Assembly: GCF_003129565.1 (NCBI RefSeq) | Contig: NZ_QETF01000004.1 | Location: 62,001-126,000 of the forward strand | Length of the DNA: 64,000 nt | Source: Salibaculum griseiflavum | GTDB lineage: Bacteria; Pseudomonadota; Alphaproteobacteria; Rhodobacterales; Rhodobacteraceae | Direction of reading: 5' to 3' | Part shown: piece after piece, positions 38,942 through 47,136 of the stretch | Layout: the number at the start of each line of letters is the position of its first letter | How positions within the stretch are numbered: the stretch's first letter is position 1 | Position numbers and translations under genes: made by a program | Notes under the pieces: generated by a model | Seen by the model: only the letters and a program-made list of their open reading frames with translations | What the model was told of the DNA's origin: nothing | Databases searched by the model: none

Positions 38942-39642
38942 GCAAACGCGGCGTTCAGGGCAATTTCGATCATGTCGGCAAAGCTGCGCTCGCGGTCTTC
39001 GGCGGGCAGGGCCTCGCCGGTCTGAAGGTGGTCGCTGACGGTCAGAACGGCCAGCGCGCGGCGACCATAGCGGGCGGCCAGCGTGTAAAGCTCGGCCGCT
39101 TCCATCTCGACCCCGAGGATTCCGTGGCGGGTCATCTGCTCGTTCAGGTCCGGGCGCTCGTTATAGAAGGTATCCGAGGAATAGATGCCGCCCACATGCA
39201 CCCCGACCGACCGGTCCTGCGCGGCCTGCGCCGCGGCGGACAGGAGGCCGTAATCGGCGCAAGGGGCGTAATTGAATTCCCGGAAGATGGTCGAGGACGG
39301 GGTGGACACCGTCGAGGCGGTCATGGCGAGAATGACGTCGCGCACCTTGACTTGCGGCTGCATGCCACCACAGGAGCCAACCCGGATCAATGTCTGCACG
39401 TCGAAATCGCGGATCAGTTCATTGGCGTAGATCGACATTGACGGCATGCCCATACCGGAGCCTTGTATCGTCACCCGGTTGCCGTTCCACATACCGGTGA
39501 AGCCCAGCATGCCACGGGTTTCGTTGATGCAGGTCGGGTCGGTCAGAAAACGCTCCGCTGCCCATTTCGCGCGATAGGGGTCGCCGGGCATCAGAACCGT
39601 GTCCGCGATCTGGCCTTTCTCCGCTCCGATATGAATGGTCAT
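38938..39642 (-). CDS. deoD: Purine nucleoside phosphorylase (DeoD type)
   Basis: Phosphorolyses purine (deoxy)nucleosides. It has 234 residues, the hexameric NP-II type: [22 protein letters not shown] at the N-terminus with the phosphate-binding Gly/Arg region, the RVGSCGG phosphate motif, and the base/ribose-site block [13 protein letters not shown] near residue 178. This is the second purine nucleoside phosphorylase class in the window; a trimeric type lies at 57454-58257. It is transcribed opposite to DUF1989 and DUF4329. Confidence 0.93.
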   Translation of the reverse strand: MTIHIGAEKGQIADTVLMPGDPYRAKWAAERFLTDPTCINETRGMLGFTGMWNGNRVTIQGSGMGMPSMSIYANELIRDFDVQTLIRVGSCGGMQPQVKVRDVILAMTASTVSTPSSTIFREFNYAPCADYGLLSAAAQAAQDRSVGVHVGGIYSSDTFYNERPDLNEQMTRHGILGVEMEAAELYTLAARYGRRALAVLTVSDHLQTGEALPAEDRERSFADMIEIALNAAFA

Positions 39643-39705
39643 CTTTGATCCCCCGTTTGCAATGGCCTAGAATGATTTTGGTAGCCGCAGACGGAGCATT
39701 TGCCA

Positions 39706-40242
39706 ATGAGAGCTTTCGCGCTGGCCACGGCCCTTTTGGTGGCGGCCGGGGTGCAGGCCCAACATGTGCCTGATCCCAGCTGGGAAGAGATCGATTTCGC
39801 CAAATCGGTTTTTCTGGAGATCCAGGATAGGTCCATTGCCAAGCGACGCGAATATTGCGGCTATATCGGGCGCGACGCCACCGGTGCGTTGGTCGCGACC
39901 GAGGCGGTGCCGGGCACCATGGCCTCTTGCCTTCCGGTCTGGCCCCCCTCTGCGGAGATGGAGGTTATTGCATCCTATCACACCCACGGTGCGTTTGATC
40001 TTGGCTATTTCAACGAGATCCCGTCTGACATTGATCTCGAAGGCGACATCTCTCTGGGTATCGACGGCTGGATCGCCACGCCCGGCGGCAGGCTGTGGTT
40101 CAATGACGGAAAGGCGGGTGAGGCGCGGCTGATCTGTGGCGTGGCCTGCCTGCCGGTCTCGCCGGAATTCTACAAGGGCGCGAATGGCCATATCGCAAAG
40201 CGCTATGCCCTTGATGACCTGATTGCGAAAATGGGCCGCTGA
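39706..40242 (+). CDS. Exported DUF4329 domain protein
   Basis: A 178-residue protein with a signal peptide MRAFALATALLVAAGVQAQ. The DUF4329 core follows: YCGYIGRDATG, then ASYHTHGAFD with a His-x-His pair, then NEIPSDIDLEGD. This domain often ends large polymorphic-toxin or RHS proteins and resembles a metal-dependent hydrolase (JAMM-like His-x-His plus Ser/Asp). Here it stands alone and secreted, with no obvious immunity gene next to it. GGAG lies nine bases before the ATG at 39706; the upstream TTG is rejected. Confidence 0.75.
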   Translation: MRAFALATALLVAAGVQAQHVPDPSWEEIDFAKSVFLEIQDRSIAKRREYCGYIGRDATGALVATEAVPGTMASCLPVWPPSAEMEVIASYHTHGAFDLGYFNEIPSDIDLEGDISLGIDGWIATPGGRLWFNDGKAGEARLICGVACLPVSPEFYKGANGHIAKRYALDDLIAKMGR

Positions 40243-40390
40243 GAACCCGGCCGGGATCAGAGAACGCCAGTTTGTCGATTGGCCTCACGATGCCCTTTTG
40301 CGGTTCTGGCCGACGACCTGCGTGCGGGCGTTGAAAACCCATGCCCTCGAATTGTGGGCTGGGCAGGCTTGACGTAATGTGCTGCCCCAT

Positions 40391-40412
40391 TAACGGAATC
40401 TGGATTCCGTTA
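40391..40412. promoter_or_regulatory. Perfect 10-bp inverted repeat in the DUF4329/H-NS intergenic region
   Basis: Arms TAACGGAATC and GATTCCGTTA with a 2-bp TG centre. No T-run follows on either strand, so it looks like an operator rather than a terminator. The surrounding 263 bp (40243-40505) has no gene I can support. The binding protein is unknown. Confidence 0.5.
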
Positions 40413-40505
40413 CAGATTCAACCGGGACTATCAGCGCATTAACTTGCGTCGGCGAAGGCACCCCGAAAACGGGTGAATTGAAAACGGACCCCGCAGGGCC
40501 CGGCT

Positions 40506-40841
40506 TCAAAGCTCCATGCTTTCGGGTGATTTCCCGGCTGCAATGGCATCCTTGTACCATTGCGGCTGGCGGCCCTTGCCGGTCCAGGTCTGCGACGGGT
40601 TCTCCGGATTGGCGTATTTCGGTGCTCCGGCAGACTTGGCTTTGCCTCGGCTGGCACGGGGCTTCTTGCCGCCATCACCGATCACCTCGTCCAGCGAGAA
40701 CCCCAACGAGGCGGCGGCCTTCTCGGCAGCTTCGCGCGCTTTCTTGAGGTCCTGTTTTTTCAGGCGTTCGATCTGTTTGTCGACGTCGCGACGGAGTTTT
40801 TCCAACTCCTTGCGGGTCATGGTCTTGAGGTCAGTTGACAT
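40506..40841 (-). CDS. H-NS family nucleoid-associated regulator (HvrA/Spb-like)
   Basis: A 111-residue protein. The N-terminal coiled coil covers about 5-50 (KELEKLRRDVDKQIERLKKQDL), followed by a basic linker. The C-terminal H-NS DNA-binding domain (about 75-111) reads NPSQTWTGKGRQPQWYKDAI, containing the GRxP AT-hook-like motif. In Rhodobacter the related HvrA and Spb proteins regulate photosynthesis and nitrogen genes. Its upstream region (40842-40949) is AT-rich with a small inverted repeat AGTAGG/CCTACT at 40880-40898. It may silence foreign AT-rich genes. Confidence 0.9.
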   Translation of the reverse strand: MSTDLKTMTRKELEKLRRDVDKQIERLKKQDLKKAREAAEKAAASLGFSLDEVIGDGGKKPRASRGKAKSAGAPKYANPENPSQTWTGKGRQPQWYKDAIAAGKSPESMEL

Positions 40842-40949
40842 GAGTGGTCCTTGAAAAGGCTGTCAGTTAATAGAAACCTAGTAGGTGCTAATCCTACTTT
40901 CGTGAAGCAAGATTACGTCCCTATTGGACTAAAGACCACTAAATTGATG

Positions 40950-40975
40950 GAATAGGGCGGAAAAGCGCCCTATTC
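40950..40975 (-). terminator. Hairpin at the 3' end of ecm
   Basis: A perfect 10-bp stem GAATAGGGCG / CGCCCTATTC with a 6-nt loop. It overlaps the ecm stop codon at 40970-40972. Only a weak T-rich tail follows on the minus strand, so it is either a poor terminator or an mRNA 3'-end stabiliser. Confidence 0.5.
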
Positions 40976-42949
40976 GGCGGCGATCCTTTCGGGATCGGCA
41001 AGTTGAATGATGTCGCGCATGATCGTATTGAGTTCGAAATCCTTGGGCGTATAGACCCGTGCAATTCCCATGGCACGCAAACGCTCAGCATCATCTTCCG
41101 GAATGATTCCACCCGCGACGACGGGCACGTGCCCGAGGCCGTTTTCGCGCATTTTTTCCATGAAATCGGAAATCAGCGGAATATGCGACCCGCTGAGAAT
41201 CGACAGGCCGACAACATGGGCATCGTCGCGTTTCACCGCGGCGATGATCTCGTCCGGGGTCAGGCGGATGCCTTCATAGGTGATGTCCATGCCGCAATCG
41301 CGGGCCCGTGCGGCGATCTGTTCGGCGCCGTTGGAATGGCCGTCCAGCCCCGGTTTGCCCATGATGAATTTCAGCCGCCGGCCCAGCTTGTCCGAGACCG
41401 CGTCGACCATCTCGCGCAGATCGTCCAGCCCCTCGGTGCGGTTAGACGGGTTCGGCGAAACGCCCGTCGGGCCGCGATACTGGCCGAAGGCCGCGCGCAC
41501 CACGTCGGCCCACTCGCCTGTGGTCACGCCGGCCTTGGCGCAGGCGATCGAGGCGGGCATGACATTGGCGCCGGTGATCGCTGCCTCGTTCAGGTCAGCC
41601 AGTGCCTGCTTGACGGCCGCCGCATCACGGCCGGCGCGCCAATCGTTCAGTCGCCCGATCTGGTCGGCCTCGACTTCCGGGTCGACGGTCATGATCGAGT
41701 CCTCGCCACTGGTCAGCGGCGATGGCTCTCCGGCCTCGTATTTGTTGACGCCGACCACGACGGTCTCGCCGCCCTCGATCCCTGCGATGCGTTCGGCATT
41801 GGCCTCGACCAGCCGCGATTTCATGTAGTCGATGGCACCGACGGCGCCGCCCATGGAATCGATCTGGGCCAGTTCGGCACGGGCCCCTTCCTTGAGCGCG
41901 GCGACCTTCGCGTCTACTGCCGGATTGCCCTCGAACAGGTCTTCATACTCCAGCAGGTCGGTCTCGAAGGCCAGGATCTGCTGCATCCGCAAGGACCATT
42001 GCTGGTCCCAGGGGCGGGGCAGACCGAGCGCCTCGTTCCAGGCGGGCAGCTGCACGGCGCGGGCGCGGGCCTTTTTCGACAGGGTCACGGCCAGCATCTC
42101 GATCAGGATGCGGTAGACGTTGTTTTCGGGCTGCTGCTCGGTCAGGCCGAGCGAATTGACCTGAACGCCATAGCGGAAACGGCGGAATTTCGGGTCCTCG
42201 ACGCCATAGCGGTCGCGGCAGATCTCGTCCCACAGCTCGACGAAGGCGCGCATCTTGCACATTTCGGTCACGAAGCGGATGCCGGCATTCACGAAGAAGC
42301 TGATACGCCCGACCATGGCCGGGAAATCCTCTTTGCTGACCTTGCCCTTGAGGTCGTCCAGAACGGCGGTTGCGGTGGCCAGTGCAAACGACAATTCCTG
42401 CTCCGGCGTCGCGCCGGCCTCTTGCAGGTGGTAGGAACAGACGTTCATCGGGTTCCATTTGGGCAGGTGTTCGCGGGTATAGGCCGCGACATCGGTGATC
42501 ATCCGCAGGCTGGGCTCCGGCGGGCAGATATAGGTGCCGCGCGACAGGTATTCCTTGATCAGGTCGTTCTGAACGGTGCCCTGAAGCTGGCTGACATCGG
42601 CACCCTGTTCCTCGGCCACGGCGATATAGAGCGCCAGAAGCCAGGGCGCGGTCGCGTTGATGGTCATCGAGGTGTTCATCTGGTCCAGCGGGATCTGGTC
42701 GAACAGCATCCGCATGTCGCCCAGATGGCAGATCGGCACACCGACCTTGCCGACCTCGCCGCGGGCCAGCTCGTGGTCGCTGTCATAGCCGGTCTGGGTG
42801 GGCAGGTCGAAGGCCACGGAAAGGCCGGTCTGCCCTTTGGCCAGGTTCGACCGATAGAGCGCGTTGGAGGCCGCCGCGGTGGAATGACCGGCATAGGTCC
42901 GGAACAGCCAGGGGCGGTCCTTGGGGCGATCGTGCTGCATCTGCGACAT
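40970..42949 (-). CDS. ecm: Ethylmalonyl-CoA mutase (MeaA-like, adenosylcobalamin-dependent)
   Basis: Converts ethylmalonyl-CoA to methylsuccinyl-CoA in the ethylmalonyl-CoA pathway. With the ATG at 42949 it has 659 residues, normal for Ecm; an upstream in-frame ATG at 43012 adds 21 polar residues without a ribosome binding site. The mutase domain begins WLFRTYAGHSTAAASNALY and contains DQMNTSMTINATAPWLL. The C-terminal B12 domain has the GKPGLDGHSNGAEQI loop (D-x-H-x-x-G). The MeaA-type sequence, the absence of a second subunit, and ccr nearby distinguish it from methylmalonyl-CoA mutase. Confidence 0.93.
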   Translation of the reverse strand: MSQMQHDRPKDRPWLFRTYAGHSTAAASNALYRSNLAKGQTGLSVAFDLPTQTGYDSDHELARGEVGKVGVPICHLGDMRMLFDQIPLDQMNTSMTINATAPWLLALYIAVAEEQGADVSQLQGTVQNDLIKEYLSRGTYICPPEPSLRMITDVAAYTREHLPKWNPMNVCSYHLQEAGATPEQELSFALATATAVLDDLKGKVSKEDFPAMVGRISFFVNAGIRFVTEMCKMRAFVELWDEICRDRYGVEDPKFRRFRYGVQVNSLGLTEQQPENNVYRILIEMLAVTLSKKARARAVQLPAWNEALGLPRPWDQQWSLRMQQILAFETDLLEYEDLFEGNPAVDAKVAALKEGARAELAQIDSMGGAVGAIDYMKSRLVEANAERIAGIEGGETVVVGVNKYEAGEPSPLTSGEDSIMTVDPEVEADQIGRLNDWRAGRDAAAVKQALADLNEAAITGANVMPASIACAKAGVTTGEWADVVRAAFGQYRGPTGVSPNPSNRTEGLDDLREMVDAVSDKLGRRLKFIMGKPGLDGHSNGAEQIAARARDCGMDITYEGIRLTPDEIIAAVKRDDAHVVGLSILSGSHIPLISDFMEKMRENGLGHVPVVAGGIIPEDDAERLRAMGIARVYTPKDFELNTIMRDIIQLADPERIAAE

Positions 42950-43089
42950 GGGGCGGGCCTCGTGAATCGGCTGGAGTAATTTTCTTACGTTGCGACCGGG
43001 TTTATCGGACATTTTATGGCGCTGTCAATTCGCTGCATCGCGGCATGTGTGCATTTACCCCCCTTGGGTTTCCTGCCAACGTGGCGTCC

Positions 43090-44463
43090 ATGTTCCAAAT
43101 GGTCACTCTGCCGCTCTGGCTGTTCATCCTGATCGTTCTGTTCGCGGCGGTGACCTTCGCGTCGCATTTTCTGTTTCCGTCCGTGCGCTGGTTCTTTCGG
43201 CGTCGGGCCGAGAGGGTGGTCGCGCGGCTGAACGAGCGGCTGCAGAAGCCGATCGAGCCGTTCAAGCTGGCCCGACGCTACGACATGATCCAGCGTCTGG
43301 TCTATGACCCGCAGGTGGCCGAGGCGATCAACGATCATGCGCGGCGCAACGGGGTCCCCGAGAACGTCGCCTTCGAACGCGCCCGCCGATATGCCCGAGA
43401 GATCGTGCCGTCCTTTTCCGCGACGCTCTATTTCACGGTCGGGGCGCGTCTGGCCAAGTGGTTGTCTCGGTCGATGTATCATGTGCGGGTCGGGCGGTTC
43501 GACCGTGACCTTTACGAGCAGATCGACCCGGAGGCGACGGTGGTCTTCGTGATGAATCACCGATCCAACATGGATTACGTGCTGGTCACGCATCTGGTCA
43601 GCCAGACCTCGGCCCTGTCCTATGCGGTGGGCGAGTGGGCGCGGGTCTGGCCGCTCTCGGCGCTGATCCGGATGATGGGGGCCTATTTCATCCGCCGCAA
43701 ATCGCGCGGCGACCTCTATCGCCGGGTTCTGGCGCGCTACGTGCAGCTGGCCACGCAGGGCGGCGTGACACAGGCGGTGTTCCCAGAGGGCGGGCTGAGC
43801 CTGACTGGGGGGCTGGGCCAGCCCCGGCTTGGCATCCTGTCCTACATCGCCTCGACCTACGACCCCGAAGGACGCGATATCGTCTTCGTTCCGGTCGGGC
43901 TGAATTATGACCGGGTGCTTGAAGACCAGATCCTGCTGGATGCGGGCAAGTCCGAGCATCGGCGGTTCCGGCCGCCGATCCTTCCGGCGGCTTTGCGCGT
44001 GCTGCGCCATCTGGGCCAGAGGATAACACGCCGGTTCCGCAAGTTCGGCACCGCTACGGTCAGTTTCGGTGAACCATTGTCCCTGCGCGACCTAGACGAT
44101 CCCAAGGATATCGAGGCGCTGGGCGGCGAATTGATGGCGCGGATTGCCGAGGTCGTGCCGCTGTTGCCAGTGCCGCTTGTGGCCCATGCGCTGGTCAGCG
44201 GTGCGACTAACCCGAGCGATGTGCGTGCACATATCGACACAGTGATCGGCGGCCTGAACGATGCCGGCGCGGTGCTGCCGCGCCGCTCGGTTGAAAAAGT
44301 GGTCGAGGACGGACTCTCGATCCTGGTGCGGCGCGGCCTCGTCCGGAAAGGAGCCGGCAGCCTTGCCCTAGTCGAGGGCAGCCGCGACCTGCTTGGCTAT
44401 TATGCCCGGTCGATTGCCCATCATGTTCAGTCCTCCGATGACGCCGCGACGCGGCAGACATAA
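43090..44463 (+). CDS. Glycerol-3-phosphate/lysophosphatidate acyltransferase family protein
   Basis: A 457-residue PlsB/PlsC-type acyltransferase. An N-terminal membrane segment (LPLWLFILIVLFAAVTFASH) is followed by the catalytic HX4D motif in NHRSNMDYV near residue 156 and the FPEGGLSLTG block III near 235. It probably acylates glycerol-3-phosphate or a related alcohol in phospholipid synthesis. It lies between divergently transcribed ecm and downstream ccr, which ties membrane lipid synthesis to C2 assimilation only by position. The ATG at 43090 (MFQMVTLP) is preferred; an earlier start at 43045 is possible. Confidence 0.82.
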   Translation: MFQMVTLPLWLFILIVLFAAVTFASHFLFPSVRWFFRRRAERVVARLNERLQKPIEPFKLARRYDMIQRLVYDPQVAEAINDHARRNGVPENVAFERARRYAREIVPSFSATLYFTVGARLAKWLSRSMYHVRVGRFDRDLYEQIDPEATVVFVMNHRSNMDYVLVTHLVSQTSALSYAVGEWARVWPLSALIRMMGAYFIRRKSRGDLYRRVLARYVQLATQGGVTQAVFPEGGLSLTGGLGQPRLGILSYIASTYDPEGRDIVFVPVGLNYDRVLEDQILLDAGKSEHRRFRPPILPAALRVLRHLGQRITRRFRKFGTATVSFGEPLSLRDLDDPKDIEALGGELMARIAEVVPLLPVPLVAHALVSGATNPSDVRAHIDTVIGGLNDAGAVLPRRSVEKVVEDGLSILVRRGLVRKGAGSLALVEGSRDLLGYYARSIAHHVQSSDDAATRQT

Positions 44464-44491
44464 AATTACAAAATTTACCCCGTATTGGTTG

Positions 44492-44502
44492 CAATGTTTC
44501 GC
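44492..44502 (+). promoter_or_regulatory. CAATGTTTCGC element upstream of ccr
   Basis: An 11-mer about 78-88 bp before the ccr start. It differs at one position from the reverse complement of bases 30379-30389, just before the malyl-CoA thioesterase gene. A TTGCAA hexamer (44489-44494) overlaps it; TTTGCAAA repeats are known operator elements of ScfR/PccR regulators. Weak evidence. Confidence 0.25.
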
Positions 44503-44579
44503 ACTCGCCGCTATTCCTCCGGTGGCGCGCCGATTCTGCGGCGCGGCAAAGCCATTTTTACTTGCCGACGGAGACACCC

Positions 44580-45857
44580 ATGGCCCTCGATCAGACGCCC
44601 CCGGTCAGCTACGATGCCCCGGAGAAGGACCTTTACGAAATCGGTGAAATCCCGCCCATGGGCTACGTGCCCAAGAAAATGTATGCTTGGGCGATCCGTC
44701 GTGACCGTCATGGCGAACCCGAACAGTCCTTTCAGCAGGAAGTGGTCGATACCTGGGAAATCGACAGCCATGAGGTGCTGGTCCTGGTGATGGCGGCAGG
44801 CGTCAACTACAACGGCGTCTGGGCCGGTCTTGGTCAACCGATCAGCCCCTTTGACGGGCACGGCGCCGACTATCACATTGCCGGTTCCGATGCGTCCGGC
44901 ATCGTCTGGGCCGTGGGCGACAAGGTGAAGAACTGGAGGGTCGGCGACGAGGTCGTGATCCACTGTAACCAGGATGATGGCGACGACGAATTCTGCAATG
45001 GCGGCGATCCGATGTATTCGCCGAGCCAGCGCATCTGGGGCTATGAGACCCCCGATGGGTCATTCTCGCAATTCACCCGCGTGCAGGCCCAGCAGCTGAT
45101 GCCGCGCCCCCAGCACCTGACCTGGGAAGAAAGCGCCTGCTACACGCTGACGCTGGCCACCGCCTACCGTATGCTCTTCGGTCATGAACCGCATGACCTC
45201 AAGCCGGGACAGAACGTTCTGGTCTGGGGCGCGTCGGGTGGCCTTGGGTCCTATGCAATCCAGCTGGCCAACACTGTTGGTGCGAACGCGATCGGCGTCA
45301 TCTCGGACGAATCCAAGCGCCAGTTCGTCATGGACCAGGGCGCCAAGGGCGTCATCAACCGCAAGGACTTCAACTGCTGGGGGCAACTGCCCACGGTCAA
45401 CACGCCCGAATACAATGAATGGCTGAAAGAGGCGCGCAAGTTCGGCAAGGCGATCTGGGACATCACCGGCAAGGGCGTGAATGTCGACATGGTCTTCGAA
45501 CATCCCGGCGAAGCGACCTTCCCGGTCTCGACCCTCGTCGTGAAAAAGGGCGGCATGGTCGTGATCTGCGCCGGGACCTCCGGGTTCAACTGCACCTTCG
45601 ACGTGCGCTACATGTGGATGCACCAGAAGCGCTTGCAGGGCAGCCACTTTGCCAACCTCAAGCAGGCCGCCGGCGCCAACCGTCTTATGGTTGAACGCCG
45701 CCTGGACCCCTGCATGTCCGAGGTCTTCCCCTGGGACGAGATCCCGCAGGCCCACACCAAGATGCTGCGCAACGAACACAAGCCGGGCAACATGGCCGTG
45801 CTGGTTCAGGCCCCGCGTACCGGGTTGCGCACCTTCGAGGACGCGCTCGAAGGCTGA
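44580..45857 (+). CDS. ccr: Crotonyl-CoA carboxylase/reductase
   Basis: Reductive carboxylation of crotonyl-CoA to ethylmalonyl-CoA with NADPH and CO2, the key step of the ethylmalonyl-CoA pathway. It has 425 residues in the medium-chain dehydrogenase fold. Characteristic Ccr segments are GYVPKKMYAWAIRRDRHGEP at the N-terminus, AAGVNYNGVWAGLG, and the cofactor loop VWGASGGLGSYAIQLA. The acidic HCNQDDGDDEFCNGGDP insertion distinguishes Ccr from ordinary enoyl reductases. GGAG precedes the ATG at 44580; a TTG at 44562 is rejected. A terminator follows, so it is probably monocistronic. Confidence 0.97.
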   Translation: MALDQTPPVSYDAPEKDLYEIGEIPPMGYVPKKMYAWAIRRDRHGEPEQSFQQEVVDTWEIDSHEVLVLVMAAGVNYNGVWAGLGQPISPFDGHGADYHIAGSDASGIVWAVGDKVKNWRVGDEVVIHCNQDDGDDEFCNGGDPMYSPSQRIWGYETPDGSFSQFTRVQAQQLMPRPQHLTWEESACYTLTLATAYRMLFGHEPHDLKPGQNVLVWGASGGLGSYAIQLANTVGANAIGVISDESKRQFVMDQGAKGVINRKDFNCWGQLPTVNTPEYNEWLKEARKFGKAIWDITGKGVNVDMVFEHPGEATFPVSTLVVKKGGMVVICAGTSGFNCTFDVRYMWMHQKRLQGSHFANLKQAAGANRLMVERRLDPCMSEVFPWDEIPQAHTKMLRNEHKPGNMAVLVQAPRTGLRTFEDALEG

Positions 45858-45875
45858 AGCGGCCGAGACATCGCC

Positions 45876-45908
45876 GGGGCGCGGTCCGTTGGCCGCGCCC
45901 CTTCTCTA
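45876..45908 (+). terminator. Rho-independent terminator of ccr
   Basis: A 9-bp GC stem (GGGGCGCGG / CCGCGCCCC) with an 8-nt loop and a following TTCTCTATT, 19 nt after the ccr stop. The T-run is modest. Confidence 0.7.
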
Positions 45909-46005
45909 TTGACGCACCTGCCGCTGCGATCTGGCCCCGATCCGCCCTTTCCAAATGGCACCGGACTGGCTATCTGGCCCGGTAATGCCCGAAAGGAAGG
46001 CCGTC

Positions 46006-47136
46006 ATGACGCAAAGCTTCGAAAAACCCGGACCGGTGGAACAGGATTGGGGCGATGCCATTTCCTCGATCGAGGAGATCATCGACGATGCCCGCAACGG
46101 GCGCATGTTCATCCTCGTCGATCACGAGGACCGCGAGAACGAGGGCGACCTGGTGATCCCGGCCCAGATGGCCACCCCGGATGCGATCAACTTCATGGCC
46201 ACCCATGGCCGCGGGCTGATCTGCCTGTCCCTGCCGGGTGAACGGATCGATTCGCTCGGGTTGGAACTGATGTCGACCAACAACAGCAGCCGTCACGAAA
46301 CCGCCTTCACCATTTCCATCGAGGCGCGCGACGGGGTGACCACGGGCATCTCCGCCGCCGATCGGGCGCGCACCGTGGCCGTGGCGATCGACCCGTCCAA
46401 GGGGCCGCAGGATATCGCGACGCCGGGCCATGTCTTCCCGCTGCGCGCGCGCGAGGGGGGCGTTCTGGTCCGTGCCGGCCATACCGAGGCCGCCGTCGAT
46501 ATCAGCCGGCTCGCCGGGTTGAACGCCAGCGGCGTCATCTGCGAGATCATGAACGAGGATGGCACCATGGCGCGGCTGCCCGACCTTGTGGCCTTCGCCC
46601 AGCGGCACAACCTCAAGATCGGGACGATTTCCGACCTGATCGCCTATCGCCGCCGCAACGATAACCTTGTCCGCGTCCGCACCGAGGAAACCATCGAGAG
46701 TGAATTCGGCGGCGAATGGCAGATGAAGATCTACACCGATGAAACCCATGGCGATGAACATATCGTGCTGACCAAGGGCGACATTTCAGGCAATGATCCG
46801 GTGCTGGTGCGGATGCATGCCATGGATCCGATGCTCGACGTTGTCGGGACAGGGCCGAAGGGGCGCGCAGACGAATTTGCCGATGCGATGCGTCTTGTCG
46901 CGCAAGAGGGGCGTGGCGTGGTCGTGCTCTTGCGGGATACCTCGATGAAGATGGATGTGGGCGACGAGGTCAGCCCGAAAACGCTGCGCCAATACGGGCT
47001 GGGGGCGCAGATCCTGTCGTCGCTCGGGTTGTCGGATATCGTCCTGCTGACCAATTCGCCCAAGCCGAAGGTTGTTGGCCTTGATGCCTATGGCCTTGAG
47101 ATCGTCGGCACGCGCAAAATCTCGGAGCTTGGATAA
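46006..47136 (+). CDS. ribB: 3,4-dihydroxy-2-butanone-4-phosphate synthase with degenerate GTP cyclohydrolase II domain (RibBX type)
   Basis: Makes the four-carbon riboflavin precursor from ribulose 5-phosphate. The N-terminal RibB domain (about 1-210) has the metal site DHEDRENEGDL and the RAGHTEAAVDI motif. The C-terminal part is RibA-like but lacks the cysteines that bind zinc (canonical block HSECLTGDVFGSxRCDCG reads MHAMDPMLDVVGTGPKG here), so GTP cyclohydrolase activity is unlikely. Such proteins are called RibBX. AAGGAAGG precedes the ATG at 46006; longer upstream frames are rejected. It overlaps ribH (TAATG). Confidence 0.9.
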   Translation: MTQSFEKPGPVEQDWGDAISSIEEIIDDARNGRMFILVDHEDRENEGDLVIPAQMATPDAINFMATHGRGLICLSLPGERIDSLGLELMSTNNSSRHETAFTISIEARDGVTTGISAADRARTVAVAIDPSKGPQDIATPGHVFPLRAREGGVLVRAGHTEAAVDISRLAGLNASGVICEIMNEDGTMARLPDLVAFAQRHNLKIGTISDLIAYRRRNDNLVRVRTEETIESEFGGEWQMKIYTDETHGDEHIVLTKGDISGNDPVLVRMHAMDPMLDVVGTGPKGRADEFADAMRLVAQEGRGVVVLLRDTSMKMDVGDEVSPKTLRQYGLGAQILSSLGLSDIVLLTNSPKPKVVGLDAYGLEIVGTRKISELG

